Shown here: positions 24,777 through 32,531 of the stretch, in pieces
Layout of the letters: each line of letters begins with the position of its first letter
Position numbering within the stretch: position 1 is the first letter of the stretch
Assembly: GCA_016716005.1 (NCBI GenBank)
Contig: JADJXE010000001.1
Location: forward strand, 310,001-374,000
From: Acidimicrobiales bacterium
Lineage (GTDB): Bacteria > Actinomycetota > Acidimicrobiia > Acidimicrobiales > JADJXE01
DNA: 64,000 bases
Direction of reading: 5' to 3'
Position numbers and translations under genes: made by a program
Notes under the pieces: generated by a model
Databases searched by the model: none
What the model was told of the DNA's origin: nothing
What the model saw: the letters and a program-made list of their open reading frames with translations, nothing else

Positions 24777-25332
24777 CAGTGGCTCCTCGGGAGGCGGGTG
24801 GGCCGGCCGACCCGGACGTCCACGCCGGGAGCCCACAGCACGTGAGGACGGTCGCTCGGAGCGGGCAGGCCGGCGGCGCCGACCAGGTGGTCGTCGAGAT
24901 GGTGGACGTGGGCTTCATGCAGCGACCACGCCGGATGCTCGACGGGCGCATACCAGAGACGGCCCCGGCGAGAGGCCGACAGCAGACCCCACCGAGCGGT
25001 GAGGAAGGTGACGAAGGAGTCGGACTGGTCGACGCGTCGACCGGTCTGCACGGCCACGCCCGTCGTCGCACCAGCATGCTTGCGCGGCCAGCACCGCTGC
25101 ACCCGGCTCGTCACGATGTCGCCGACGCGGCCATGGTCGGCTCGGGCCAGGCAGTACGGCAGGTGGTCGTCGACCGGGCCACAGCCACCGGCAGCACCCG
25201 GTCGACGTCGAGGGAGAAGAACCACACGCCCCGGCGCCCACCGGCGTGGGACACCAAGCGGAGCAGTCGCTGCACCACGTCCGGACGGAACGGCCGATGG
25301 AGGAACACGACGTCGGTCCATCGCTGCACCAT
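24776..25332 (-). pseudogene. DUF2071 (YqjF-like) protein, deleted and frameshifted
   Basis: The frame from ATG 25332 reads VQRWTDVVFLHRPFRPDVVQRLL, then GVWFFSLDVDRVLPVAVAR, both DUF2071 landmarks, but about 60-70 residues normally between them are missing. Near 25180-25190 the frame shifts by one base: the other frame continues with VDDHLPYCLARADHG, FLTARWGLLSASRRGRLWYAPVEHP and LVGAAGLPAP, the usual C-terminal half, and ends at 24776. The internal loss is real sequence absence; the frameshift alone could be an assembly error. Function of the family is unknown. Confidence 0.7.
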
Positions 25333-25529
25333 CACCGGTCGGCGCACGGGTTCGGGCAGGTGGCCCCGCGTGGCCGGGCTCGGTGCCGTGGACGAGGTCG
25401 GTGGAGCGCAGCGGGACGTCCTCGGGGGTCGTGGAGTGGGATCTGTTGTCTCGTGCCAGATCGAGAACCTCCTGCTGAGCAAGCGCATTCCCTCATCACG
25501 CCCGGTTCGACCCCCCCAGCGTCTCGCCG

Positions 25530-25535
25530 TATGGT
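25530..25535 (+). promoter_or_regulatory. -10 element TATGGT, leaderless SDR gene
   Basis: TATGGT ends 6 nt before the ATG at 25542, and a TTCGAC box 18 bp further upstream is a possible -35. No ribosome binding site. Confidence 0.5.
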
Positions 25536-25541
25536 CCGACC

Positions 25542-26240
25542 ATGAGCGAGCGACTCTTGGCCGGAGCCGTGGTGGCCGTCGTCGGTGCCAGCGGTGGTCT
25601 CGGCACGCCGATCGCTCGCACCCTGGCCCAACGGGGCGCGCACCTCGTGCTGGCCGGGCCACACATCGACCGCCTGGACGCATTGGCCATCCCCGGTGCC
25701 GTCGCCGTCCACGTCGATCTCCGCGACACCGCCGCGGGCGACCGGGTGGCCGCGATCGCCCTCGAACGCCATGGCCGGCTCGACGGCGTCGTCAATGCCG
25801 CCGGAGTCGTCGCGTTCGGCGCGCTCGCCGACACGGACGACGTGACCATCGAGGAGCTGTTCCTCACCAACGTCATCGGCCCGCTGTGGCTGCTCCGCCG
25901 GCTCGTGCCCTTGCTCGCGGCGTCGCAAGGCTTCGTGCTCAACATCAGCGCCGTCGTCGCCGAACAGCCCCTGGCGAACATGGCGGTCTACTCCGCCACG
26001 AAGGCGGCGTTGACCGCAGCCGACCGGGCCCTCGCCCGAGAGCTCCGCCGCTCGGGCATCCACGTGTGCGATGCGCGGCCGCCGCACACCGAGACGGGTC
26101 TCGCCAGCAGGCCGCTCGCCGGCCAGTCGCCGCCACTGCGCACGGGCCTGCACCCCGACCTCGTCGCTGCCCGCATCGTCACGGCGATCGAGCAGGGCGA
26201 GACCGAGGTCGCCTCGGAGCAGTTCGCGGCGAGCCCCTGA
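25542..26240 (+). CDS. short-chain dehydrogenase/reductase (SDR)
   Basis: 232 residues, classical SDR. VVGASGGLG (residues 14-21) is the TGxxxGxG-type nucleotide loop; NAAG near 85 is structural; the catalytic set is Ser136, Tyr150 and Lys154 (VYSATK). An acidic residue does not follow the second strand clearly, so NADP(H) is as likely as NAD(H). A TATGGT box 6 nt before its ATG points to a leaderless transcript. It lies between the damaged DUF2071 unit (divergent) and an SRPBCC gene 93 bp downstream. Substrate unknown. Confidence 0.9.
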   Translation: MSERLLAGAVVAVVGASGGLGTPIARTLAQRGAHLVLAGPHIDRLDALAIPGAVAVHVDLRDTAAGDRVAAIALERHGRLDGVVNAAGVVAFGALADTDDVTIEELFLTNVIGPLWLLRRLVPLLAASQGFVLNISAVVAEQPLANMAVYSATKAALTAADRALARELRRSGIHVCDARPPHTETGLASRPLAGQSPPLRTGLHPDLVAARIVTAIEQGETEVASEQFAASP

Positions 26241-26333
26241 CCGTCGGCGAACCATGGGGTTGAACGGCGTGCGAGTGTCGGCATCCTGGAGCTCCTTCCC
26301 GCCAGGCCAGAACCCCCCTCGAGGAGACCGCTC

Positions 26334-26777
26334 ATGGCCCGCTACATCACCAAGGTGCGCACCGGCCGTCCCGCCGACGACGTGTTCGCCTACCTCGCTG
26401 ACCTGCGCAACTTCGCCGAGTGGGACCCGGGCATCCGTCGCGTCGCCCAAGTCGAAGGCGACGGCGCCGGACCGGGTGCCGTCTTCGACGTGACCGTCGC
26501 CGGCGTCGGTCGTGACCTCACCTTGCGCTACCGCACGGTGGAGTACGCCCCGCCCGGGAACCTCCTCGTGCTCGCCGCGAGCACCCTGTTCACCTCGGAG
26601 GACCGCATCACCGTCGAGACCGACGGCGCGGGCACGGTGGTCACCTACGACGCCGACCTCCGGCTCAACGGTGTGCTCCGTCTGGCCGACCCCGGGCTGC
26701 GTCTGGTGTTCGGGCGTATCGGTGACCGTGCCGCGGCCGGTCTGCGCGAGGCACTCGACGGCAAGCCAGTGCGGTAG
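26334..26777 (+). CDS. SRPBCC (polyketide cyclase/dehydrase-like) protein
   Basis: 147 residues, helix-grip fold. ARYITKVRTGRPADDVFAYLADLRNFAEWDPGI is the family N-terminus, LTLRYRTVEYAPPGNLLVLAAS forms the sheet, and the C-terminal helix follows LADPGLRLVFGRIGDRAAAGLREAL. GAGGAG lies 6-7 nt before the ATG. Its stop overlaps by 1 nt the start of a small unknown gene, indicating cotranslation. Such proteins bind hydrophobic ligands and sometimes catalyse cyclisation or dehydration; no catalytic residues stand out. Confidence 0.88.
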   Translation: MARYITKVRTGRPADDVFAYLADLRNFAEWDPGIRRVAQVEGDGAGPGAVFDVTVAGVGRDLTLRYRTVEYAPPGNLLVLAASTLFTSEDRITVETDGAGTVVTYDADLRLNGVLRLADPGLRLVFGRIGDRAAAGLREALDGKPVR

Positions 26778-27043
26778 TGGACGTGTCCGAGGTGATCGAC
26801 ACGCTCATCGAGATGCCGGTGGTCACGAGCGTCACCCGCGTGGGCTGTGACGTCCGGTCCCGTCTCGTTCGGCTGCGCGCCTCGGCACCCACCCGTGTGC
26901 TCACGATGTCGTCCGGCGGCATCTGCGCGACCGGGCTCGAGGTCGACCACTTGGAGATGACCGACGACGACCGCGGCGCCGAGCAGTACGCCCGGGCCCA
27001 CCACCCGCGGCACCGACACCCCGAGCGGCGGGCGAAGCTGTAG
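26777..27043 (+). CDS. hypothetical protein (88 aa)
   Basis: GTG at 26777 overlaps the upstream stop codon (TAGTG). The 88-residue product has strong third-position GC, supporting the frame, and an amphipathic first half (SEVIDTLIEMPVVTSVTRVG), two isolated Cys and a highly basic, His-rich tail (YARAHHPRHRHPERRAKL). There is no family I can name. Possibly a fragment or a small ligand/metal-binding partner of the SRPBCC protein; convergent with the peroxiredoxin-like gene 55 bp away. Confidence 0.4.
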   Translation: MDVSEVIDTLIEMPVVTSVTRVGCDVRSRLVRLRASAPTRVLTMSSGGICATGLEVDHLEMTDDDRGAEQYARAHHPRHRHPERRAKL

Positions 27044-27098
27044 CCGTGGTGCCTCCGACGCGCGATCTCGACCCCCGAACGCTGCAGCCCTGAGGGGC

Positions 27099-27572
27099 TC
27101 ACAGCGACGACAGCACCCCCAGGACGTTGTCGTTCGAGGGGATCTCCCACTGCTGGGTGCCGATCGAGTCGAAGCGCACGATCCCGGCCCGGTCGACGAC
27201 GAACACTGCGGGACGCTGGCCGAGGCTCACCAGCTTGCTGACCACGTCGTAGGAGTCGAAGACGGTGTGGTCGGCGTCGGGCAACAGAGAGAAGGGGTAG
27301 TCGCTGTCCCGTACGAACCGAGCGACTCCCTCAGCGCTGTCCGGCGCGATGGCCACCACGGACGCGCCGGCCTGGCGGAACCTGTCGATGTCGTCTCGCA
27401 ACTGCGAGAGGTGCCGTCGGCAGAACGGTCAGCCGAACCCTCGCAGGAACACCACGACGACCGGACCGCTCTCGACGGCATGGGCCAAGCGGAACTCGGC
27501 ACCGTGCTGGTCGGTGAGGGTGAAGTCGGGGGCGGGCTGACCCACCGTCGCTGTGCGGCTGCTGACGCTCAT
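27099..27572 (-). CDS. peroxiredoxin-like protein, candidate selenoprotein (TGA at codon 48)
   Basis: From ATG 27572 (GAGGAG 7 nt upstream) the frame encodes a 157-residue AhpC/TSA-type thioredoxin-fold protein: GQPAPDFTLTDQHG, VVVFLRGFG, then TGA at 27429-27431, then PFCRRHLSQLRDD, ASVVAIAPDSAEGV, FSLLPDADHTVFDSYDV and RPAVFVVDRAGIVRF. Family members have WCPFC or GCPFC here, so the TGA occupies the first Cys of CxxC, giving UxxC if read as selenocysteine. Both sides keep family conservation, so the gene is not decayed. A SECIS-like hairpin lies 19 nt after TGA. A single C-to-A error in TGC would also explain it. Role: thiol/selenol peroxidase. Convergent with 26777. Confidence 0.7.
27394..27409 (-). 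promoter_or_regulatory. SECIS-like hairpin downstream of the TGA
   Basis: UCUCGC-AGUU-GCGAGA: a perfect 6-bp stem with a 4-nt loop, starting 20 nt and with its loop starting 26 nt after the in-frame UGA. Bacterial SECIS elements lie within the coding region just 3' of UGA with the apical loop roughly 16-37 nt away and a G among the first two loop bases; this fits both. Confidence 0.6.
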
Positions 27573-27681
27573 CGGGCCACTCCTCGACGGTCATCATGCC
27601 ACGACTGATCTGCAGCGGAGGAAGCCCGCGGGGGAGCCGTCCCGCTGGCCCGGTCAACCTTGTGACCTGGCCTCTTCGTGG

Positions 27682-27756
27682 TCGGGCTGCGGGGATTCGA
27701 ACCCCGGACCTCTTGACCCCCAGTCAAGCGCGCTAACCAAGCTGCGCCACAGCCCG
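27682..27756 (-). tRNA. tRNA-Pro (GGG)
   Basis: The reverse strand folds into a full cloverleaf: 7-bp acceptor (CGGGCTG/CAGCCCG), D arm with GGTTA, anticodon stem CTTGA/TCAAG with loop CTGGGGG giving anticodon GGG, T arm CGGGG-TTCGAAT-CCCCG, and discriminator A. The CCA end is not encoded. It lies at the edge of the variable region to its left. Confidence 0.95.
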
Positions 27757-27808
27757 CGAGACCCGAGACCCTACCCGAGCCCGGCCCGGGCGCGGAACCG
27801 GGCAGCCC

Positions 27809-27950
27809 GACCCACCCCCCGTCTTCATCGCGCCGACGACGGCTCGCGCGTCGCCGCCGCGGACGGCATGGCGGTCGTGCCGTGTACGTCGCGACGGCGC
27901 CGGCCCACGCGTCGCGGGCGCGATGAAGACCCCGGGGGGGTGGGGGGTCG
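27809..27950. repeat. long-spaced inverted repeat next to tRNA-Pro
   Basis: GTCTTCATCGCGCC at 27821-27834 is repeated inverted at 27917-27930. Beyond each arm the flanks also pair with small gaps (a CCCACCCCCC run on the left, a G-run with TGGG on the right). About 82 nt lie between the arms. It follows the zinc-ribbon gene and precedes the tRNA. It may be a large terminator stem or a small non-autonomous element. Confidence 0.45.
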
Positions 27951-27976
27951 GGGCGACAGGAACGAGACGAGCGGGC

Positions 27977-28225
27977 TCAGCCCACGAGCCAGGCCACCAG
28001 CTGCCAGAGACGCCAGCCCAGGTACAGCGCCACCGCCACCACCAGCAGCGTGAAGTGCCACGGCACCTTGGGGCGCGGCTCGGCCTCACCCTCTCGGCGC
28101 TCCTCGGCCGCCGCGACCGCCGCCGGCTTGGTGGCCTCGAGCTCGCGGCCGCACGAGGGGCAGCGCCCGTCGGCCGGCAGGCTGTTCGGGCTCCAGAACT
28201 TGGAGCACTCGTCGCACCAGGGCAT
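27977..28225 (-). CDS. zinc-ribbon membrane protein (82 aa)
   Basis: 82 residues from the ATG at 28225. The first 26 residues hold two Cys pairs, WCDECSKF and RCPSCGRE, forming a zinc ribbon. A charged linker rich in Ala and Glu follows, then one membrane helix (about residues 57-80, FTLLVVAVALYLGWRLWQLVAWL). The start is 5 nt after the carboxylase stop codon, so it is cotranscribed. Such small proteins often accompany actinobacterial carboxylase operons but their role is not established. Confidence 0.82.
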   Translation of the reverse strand: MPWCDECSKFWSPNSLPADGRCPSCGRELEATKPAAVAAAEERREGEAEPRPKVPWHFTLLVVAVALYLGWRLWQLVAWLVG

Positions 28226-28230
28226 CGGCC

Positions 28231-29748
28231 CTACACCGGCGGGATGCCGTGGCGCTTGTCGACCAGATGGCGGTCGCGTCCCACCGCCAGCTCGAGGCGC
28301 TGCAGCAGCTCGCCCCGCAGGGCCTCGAACGGGATCACCGCGTCGATCACCAGCTCCGACGCCAGCCGGAGCAGGTCGACGTCGGCCTCGTAGACCGCCC
28401 GGCGCTCGGCCACGAAGTGCTCGCGCTCCTCGGGGTCGTCGATGGCGGCGATCTTGTTGGCGTAGACGGCGTTGACGGCGGCCTCGGGACCCATCACCGC
28501 GATCTTGGCCGTGGGGAGGGCGATGGTGGCCTCGGGGTCGAACGCCGGCCCGGCCATGGCGTACAGGCCGGCCCCGTACGCCTTGCGCACGATCACCGAC
28601 ACCTTGGGCACGGTGGCCTCGGTGACCGCCGTGATCATCTTGGCCCCGTGGCGGATGATCCCCTGTCGCTCCACCTGGGTGCCGACCATGAACCCCGGCA
28701 CGTCGGCCAGGAAGACCAGCGGGACGTTGAACGCGTCGCAGAGCCAGATGAACCGGGCCGCCTTGTCGGCCGAGTCGACGAAGAGCACGCCACCCTTCTG
28801 CATCGGGTTGTTGGCCACGAAGCCCACGGTGCGGCCGTCGAGCCGGCCCAGCCCCACGATCAGCTCCGGCGCGAAGAGCGGCTTCAGCTCGAAGAACGAC
28901 CCGGCGTCGACGATGCCGTCGATGACGTGGTGCATGTCGTACGCGCGCCGCTCCTCGTCGGGCACCACGCCTGCGTGCAGGGGCCGGGCCGGCTCCTCCG
29001 GCTGGTACTCGGGGGGCGGCTCCTGCCAGTGCGACGGCAGGTAGGAGAACCAGCGCCGGGCCTGATCGATGGCGTCCGCGTCGTCGACGGCCAGGTTGTC
29101 GCCGCACCCCGACACCGAGGCGTGCATCCGCGCCCCGCCCATCTCCTCCAGCGTGGCCTTCTCCCCGATCACCATCTCGGCCATCCGGGGCGAGCCCAGG
29201 TACATCGAGGCGTTGCCCTCCACCATGATCACCAGGTCGCAGAAGGCGGGGATGTACGCGCCGCCGGCGGCCGAGGGCCCGAAGAGGCAGCAGATCTGGG
29301 GCACCTTCCCCGACAGCCGCACCTGGTTGGCGAAGATCCGCCCCGCCCCCCGACGGCCGGGGAACAGCTCGACCTGGTCGGTGATGCGAGCGCCGGCCGA
29401 GTCGACCAGCCAGAACACCGGCAGCTCGTGTCGCAGGGCGTGCTCCGTCAGCCGCACGATCTTCTCCACCGTCCGGGCGCCCCACGAGCCGGCCTTCACG
29501 GTCGGGTCGTTGGCCATGACGCAGACGGCCCGCCCGTCGACACGCCCCACCCCGGTGACCACCCCGTCGGCCGGGAGGTCCGGTGCCGCGGCGTTGGCGA
29601 GCAGCCCGTCCTCGACGAAGCTCCCCGGATCGAGCAGCAGCGCCAGCCGGTCCCGCACGAAGAGCTTCTTCTGGCGGGCGAGCTTCTCGGCCTCCTTGGC
29701 CAGGTTGCCCGACCGGGCCCGCTCCAGCAGGAACTCCAGGTTCTCCAC
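28231..29748 (-). CDS. acyl-CoA carboxylase, carboxyltransferase (beta) subunit
   Basis: 505 residues, the size of propionyl-/acyl-CoA carboxylase beta subunits (PccB/AccD type). Two crotonase-like halves: the first holds VDSAGARITDQVELFPGRRGAGRIFANQVRLSGKVPQI and FGPSAAGGAYIPAF with GG oxyanion-hole residues; the second holds VGFVANNPMQKGGVLFVDSADKAARFI, FLADVPGFMVGTQVE and RKAYGAGLYAMAG. It transfers CO2 from carboxybiotin to an acyl-CoA. No biotin-carboxylase subunit is in the window. GAGGAG lies 5 nt before the GTG at 29748, replacing a longer in-frame possibility. It follows der by 22 bp. The substrate may be acetyl-, propionyl- or a longer acyl-CoA. Confidence 0.92.
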   Translation of the reverse strand: MENLEFLLERARSGNLAKEAEKLARQKKLFVRDRLALLLDPGSFVEDGLLANAAAPDLPADGVVTGVGRVDGRAVCVMANDPTVKAGSWGARTVEKIVRLTEHALRHELPVFWLVDSAGARITDQVELFPGRRGAGRIFANQVRLSGKVPQICCLFGPSAAGGAYIPAFCDLVIMVEGNASMYLGSPRMAEMVIGEKATLEEMGGARMHASVSGCGDNLAVDDADAIDQARRWFSYLPSHWQEPPPEYQPEEPARPLHAGVVPDEERRAYDMHHVIDGIVDAGSFFELKPLFAPELIVGLGRLDGRTVGFVANNPMQKGGVLFVDSADKAARFIWLCDAFNVPLVFLADVPGFMVGTQVERQGIIRHGAKMITAVTEATVPKVSVIVRKAYGAGLYAMAGPAFDPEATIALPTAKIAVMGPEAAVNAVYANKIAAIDDPEEREHFVAERRAVYEADVDLLRLASELVIDAVIPFEALRGELLQRLELAVGRDRHLVDKRHGIPPV

Positions 29749-29770
29749 GCTCGCTCCTCGCTGCCCCGCC

Positions 29771-31099
29771 CTACGAGGAGCGGCGGCGCACCCGCAGCTT
29801 GATCGGCGTCGCACCGAACCCGAAGTGCTCACGGATCCGACGCTCCAGGTAGCGAAGGTACGTCGGCGGCAGCTCCCGGTTCGCGAACAGGGTGAACGTG
29901 GGCGGATCGGTGGCCCCCTGGGTGGCGTACAGCACCTTGGCGCCGCCCGGCGCGGGCTGGGCCGCCTGGGCCTCGGCCATCAGCTGGTTGACCGCCCGGG
30001 TGGGGACCCGCTTGCGGTACACCTCGATGGCGTCGGCCAGCAGCGGGAGGAGGCGATGGACGCCCTTGCCGCCGAGGGCGCTGATGCGCAGCACGGGGGC
30101 GTCACCGATGAAGCGCAGCCGGTCCCCCACCTGGCGGGCCACGTCCTCGCGCTGCTCGGTGTCGAGCAGCTCCCACTTGTTCAGCAGCACCACGACGGGG
30201 CAGCCGGCGGCATCGACCCGCTCGGCCAGACGCTGGTCCTGGTGGGTGACGCCCTCGGTGGCGTCGATCACCAGGAACGCCACGTCGGCACCGTCGACGG
30301 CCTGGAGCGCCCGCACCATCGAGTAGTACTCGGTGCCGTCGTCGATCCGGCTCTTGCGGCGCATGCCCGCCGTGTCGATGAAGCGGATGGGCCCGTCGGG
30401 CGTGTCCACCACCGTGTCGACCGTGTCGCGGGTGGTGCCCGGGAGATCGTGCACCACGGACCGCTCGTCACCGATGAGCCGGTTGAACAGGGTCGACTTG
30501 CCCACGTTCGGGCGCCCCACGATGGCCACCGCCGGAGTGTCGTCGGACCCGGCCGGCGCGGCCGCGGGCTCGCCACCGTGCTCCACGACCGGCTCCTCGG
30601 GGGGGAGGAGGGCGACCACCGAGTCGAGCAGGTCGCCCGCGCCCCGCCCGTGGAGCGCGCTCACCGGCTGCGGGTCGCCCAAACCCAGCCGCACGAAGTC
30701 CCAGATGTCGTGCTCGCGGCGGCCGGAGTCGACCTTGTTCACCACCACCAGCACCGGCCGCGCGGCCCGCCGCAGCCAGGCCGCCACCGCCGCGTCCTCC
30801 TCGGTGACGCCCACGGTGGCGTCGACCACCAGCAGCACGACGTCGGCCTCGGTGACGGCCCGCTCGCTCTGCCGGCTGACCTTGGCGTCCAGATCGGTGC
30901 CGCCCGGCAGCCAGCCACCGGTGTCGACCAGTCGGAACTCCCGACCCTCCCACTCGGCCACCACCGCCTTGCGGTCGCGGGTGACGCCGGGGCGCTCCTC
31001 GACGATCGCCTCGCGCCGACCGAGGATCCGGTTCAGCAGGGTCGACTTGCCCACGTTGGGCCGGCCGACGATGGCCACGGTGGGGAGCCCGCCGCCCAC
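29771..31099 (-). CDS. der: ribosome biogenesis GTPase Der
   Basis: 442 residues, double-GTPase EngA/Der. Two G1 loops GRPNVGKST (near residues 11 and 185) each with the other switch motifs: DTGGW and DTAGM (G3), NKVD and NKWE (G4). The C-terminal KH-like domain ends in a basic tail (LRVRRRSS). It acts in 50S subunit assembly. The GTG start at 31099 is 1 nt after the DUF512 stop, implying coupling. The domain order and length match the family, so annotation is secure. Confidence 0.97.
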   Translation of the reverse strand: MGGGLPTVAIVGRPNVGKSTLLNRILGRREAIVEERPGVTRDRKAVVAEWEGREFRLVDTGGWLPGGTDLDAKVSRQSERAVTEADVVLLVVDATVGVTEEDAAVAAWLRRAARPVLVVVNKVDSGRREHDIWDFVRLGLGDPQPVSALHGRGAGDLLDSVVALLPPEEPVVEHGGEPAAAPAGSDDTPAVAIVGRPNVGKSTLFNRLIGDERSVVHDLPGTTRDTVDTVVDTPDGPIRFIDTAGMRRKSRIDDGTEYYSMVRALQAVDGADVAFLVIDATEGVTHQDQRLAERVDAAGCPVVVLLNKWELLDTEQREDVARQVGDRLRFIGDAPVLRISALGGKGVHRLLPLLADAIEVYRKRVPTRAVNQLMAEAQAAQPAPGGAKVLYATQGATDPPTFTLFANRELPPTYLRYLERRIREHFGFGATPIKLRVRRRSS

Positions 31100-31100
31100 G

Positions 31101-32492
31101 TCAGGCCTCCAGCGCGGCGCGCAGGGCGACGCCGTCGGTGGCCACGATCTCCACCGGCCGTGGCAGGTCGGCCGGCGTGCGCCCGTCGAGGAAGCGGCCC
31201 TGCGACAGGCACACGTCGGGCAGCAGGTAGCGGTGCCCCTCCGGCTCGCGGGCGAGGGCTCGGGCCAGGTCCTCCCCCACGAGCAGCCCGCTGACGCCCG
31301 TGTTGCCGCCGAAGAAGTCGTTGCGGACCGCGACCACCCGCACGTCGTCGCGACCGAGGGTCCCGACCAGCGGTTCGAGCACCTGCGCACCGTAGGTGCC
31401 GGTGAGGATGCCGACCGGGGCCCGCCGGCCGGGGCGGAGCACCACCCGGCCGACACTGACCGGGACCCGGGCAGGGGCCGGCTGCGGCGCCGAGCGCGGA
31501 GCGCGGTATCCCTCGGCCGGAGCCCCGTCGACCCAGGCGAAGAACCCGGCCTGGGGTCCCGTCGGCGCCGTCACCGCCCCGGTGAACTCCAGCTCGAACG
31601 TGCGGGCCATCCCCACGCCGTCCTCGTGCATGGGGAACCCCTCGTAGGCCTCGGGGGGTGGGAACGGGCGACCGGCCAGCAGGTAGTACTCGTCGGCCGC
31701 GAAGGCCAGGCGGCGCCCGAGGGTGGCGAGGAGCTCGGCCTGCCACCGCTCGACGAGGTCGACCACCGCGGCCGCCTCCTGGATCGTGTGCGGCCGCATC
31801 GCCGGCTCGCGGTTGAGACGGCTCACGCCCAGCGGCACCACGCACAGCGAGGCCAGCTCCGGGTACTCGTCGAGCACGCCGCAGAGGGTGTCGTCGAGCA
31901 CGGCGCCGTCGTTGACCCCGGGGCACACCACGACCTGGCCGTGCACCACCACCCCGTGGTCGAGCAGGGCGCGCAGCCAGCGCAGGCTGGTGGCGCCCCG
32001 CCGGTTGCGCAGCAGACGCGACCGCACGTCGGGGTCGGTGGCGTGGATGCTCACGTGCAGCGGCGACAGCCCCTCGGTCACCACCCGCTCCAGGTCGGCC
32101 TCGGTGAACCGGGTGAGCGTCGTGAAGTTCCCGTACAGGAACGACAGGCGGTAGTCGTCGTCCTTCAGGTAGAGGCTCTCGCGGAGGCCCGGCGGCAGCT
32201 GGTGGATGAAGCAGAACTCGCAGTGGTTGTCGCAGGTGCGCACCTGGTCGAACAGCGCCGAGTGGACCTCCACCCCGAGGGGCTCGCCCTCGGCCTTCTC
32301 GACCCGCAGCGAGACCTCCAGGCCGCCACGTGCGACCTCGAGCTCCACCTCGGCCTCGTCGGCCAGCAAGCGGTACTGGATGACGTCCCTCGGGACCCGC
32401 CCGTTCATGGCGAGGATCTCGTCGCCCACCGAGACGCCGGCCCGCTGGGCCGCCGACGCGGGCGCGACGGCGACCACCCGGGGCGAGGACAT
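31101..32492 (-). CDS. DUF512 radical-SAM-like protein
   Basis: 463 residues. N-terminal PDZ-like domain (about 1-60; VGDEILAMNGRVPRDV), then CDNHCEFCF with Cys87, Cys91 and Cys94 in the CxxxCxxC arrangement of radical SAM proteins, followed by a degenerate barrel (LRESLYLKDDDYRLSFLYGNF, LHVSIHATDP) and a C-terminal DUF512 domain (DVRVVAVRNDFFGGNTGVSGLL). The combination is the conserved 'DUF512' family of unknown function, often beside der. The ATG at 32492 is chosen by position; ispH starts 39 bp away on the other strand. Confidence 0.92.
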   Translation of the reverse strand: MSSPRVVAVAPASAAQRAGVSVGDEILAMNGRVPRDVIQYRLLADEAEVELEVARGGLEVSLRVEKAEGEPLGVEVHSALFDQVRTCDNHCEFCFIHQLPPGLRESLYLKDDDYRLSFLYGNFTTLTRFTEADLERVVTEGLSPLHVSIHATDPDVRSRLLRNRRGATSLRWLRALLDHGVVVHGQVVVCPGVNDGAVLDDTLCGVLDEYPELASLCVVPLGVSRLNREPAMRPHTIQEAAAVVDLVERWQAELLATLGRRLAFAADEYYLLAGRPFPPPEAYEGFPMHEDGVGMARTFELEFTGAVTAPTGPQAGFFAWVDGAPAEGYRAPRSAPQPAPARVPVSVGRVVLRPGRRAPVGILTGTYGAQVLEPLVGTLGRDDVRVVAVRNDFFGGNTGVSGLLVGEDLARALAREPEGHRYLLPDVCLSQGRFLDGRTPADLPRPVEIVATDGVALRAALEA

Positions 32493-32519
32493 GGACCCAG
32501 GATACGGCCGGCACCTGGG

Positions 32520-32525
32520 TAGCCT
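32520..32525 (+). promoter_or_regulatory. -10 element TAGCCT, leaderless ispH
   Basis: TAGCCT ends 6 nt before the ispH GTG at 32532 in the narrow gap between divergent genes. No ribosome binding site is visible. Confidence 0.55.
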
Positions 32526-32531
32526 TGACCC

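Noticed and set aside
20968..25077. Very long open frame on the minus strand across the 21-25 kb region
   Set aside because: It contains the N-terminal part of the SDR gene only between 24324 and about 22970; the rest is GC-driven absence of stops with no conserved sequence.
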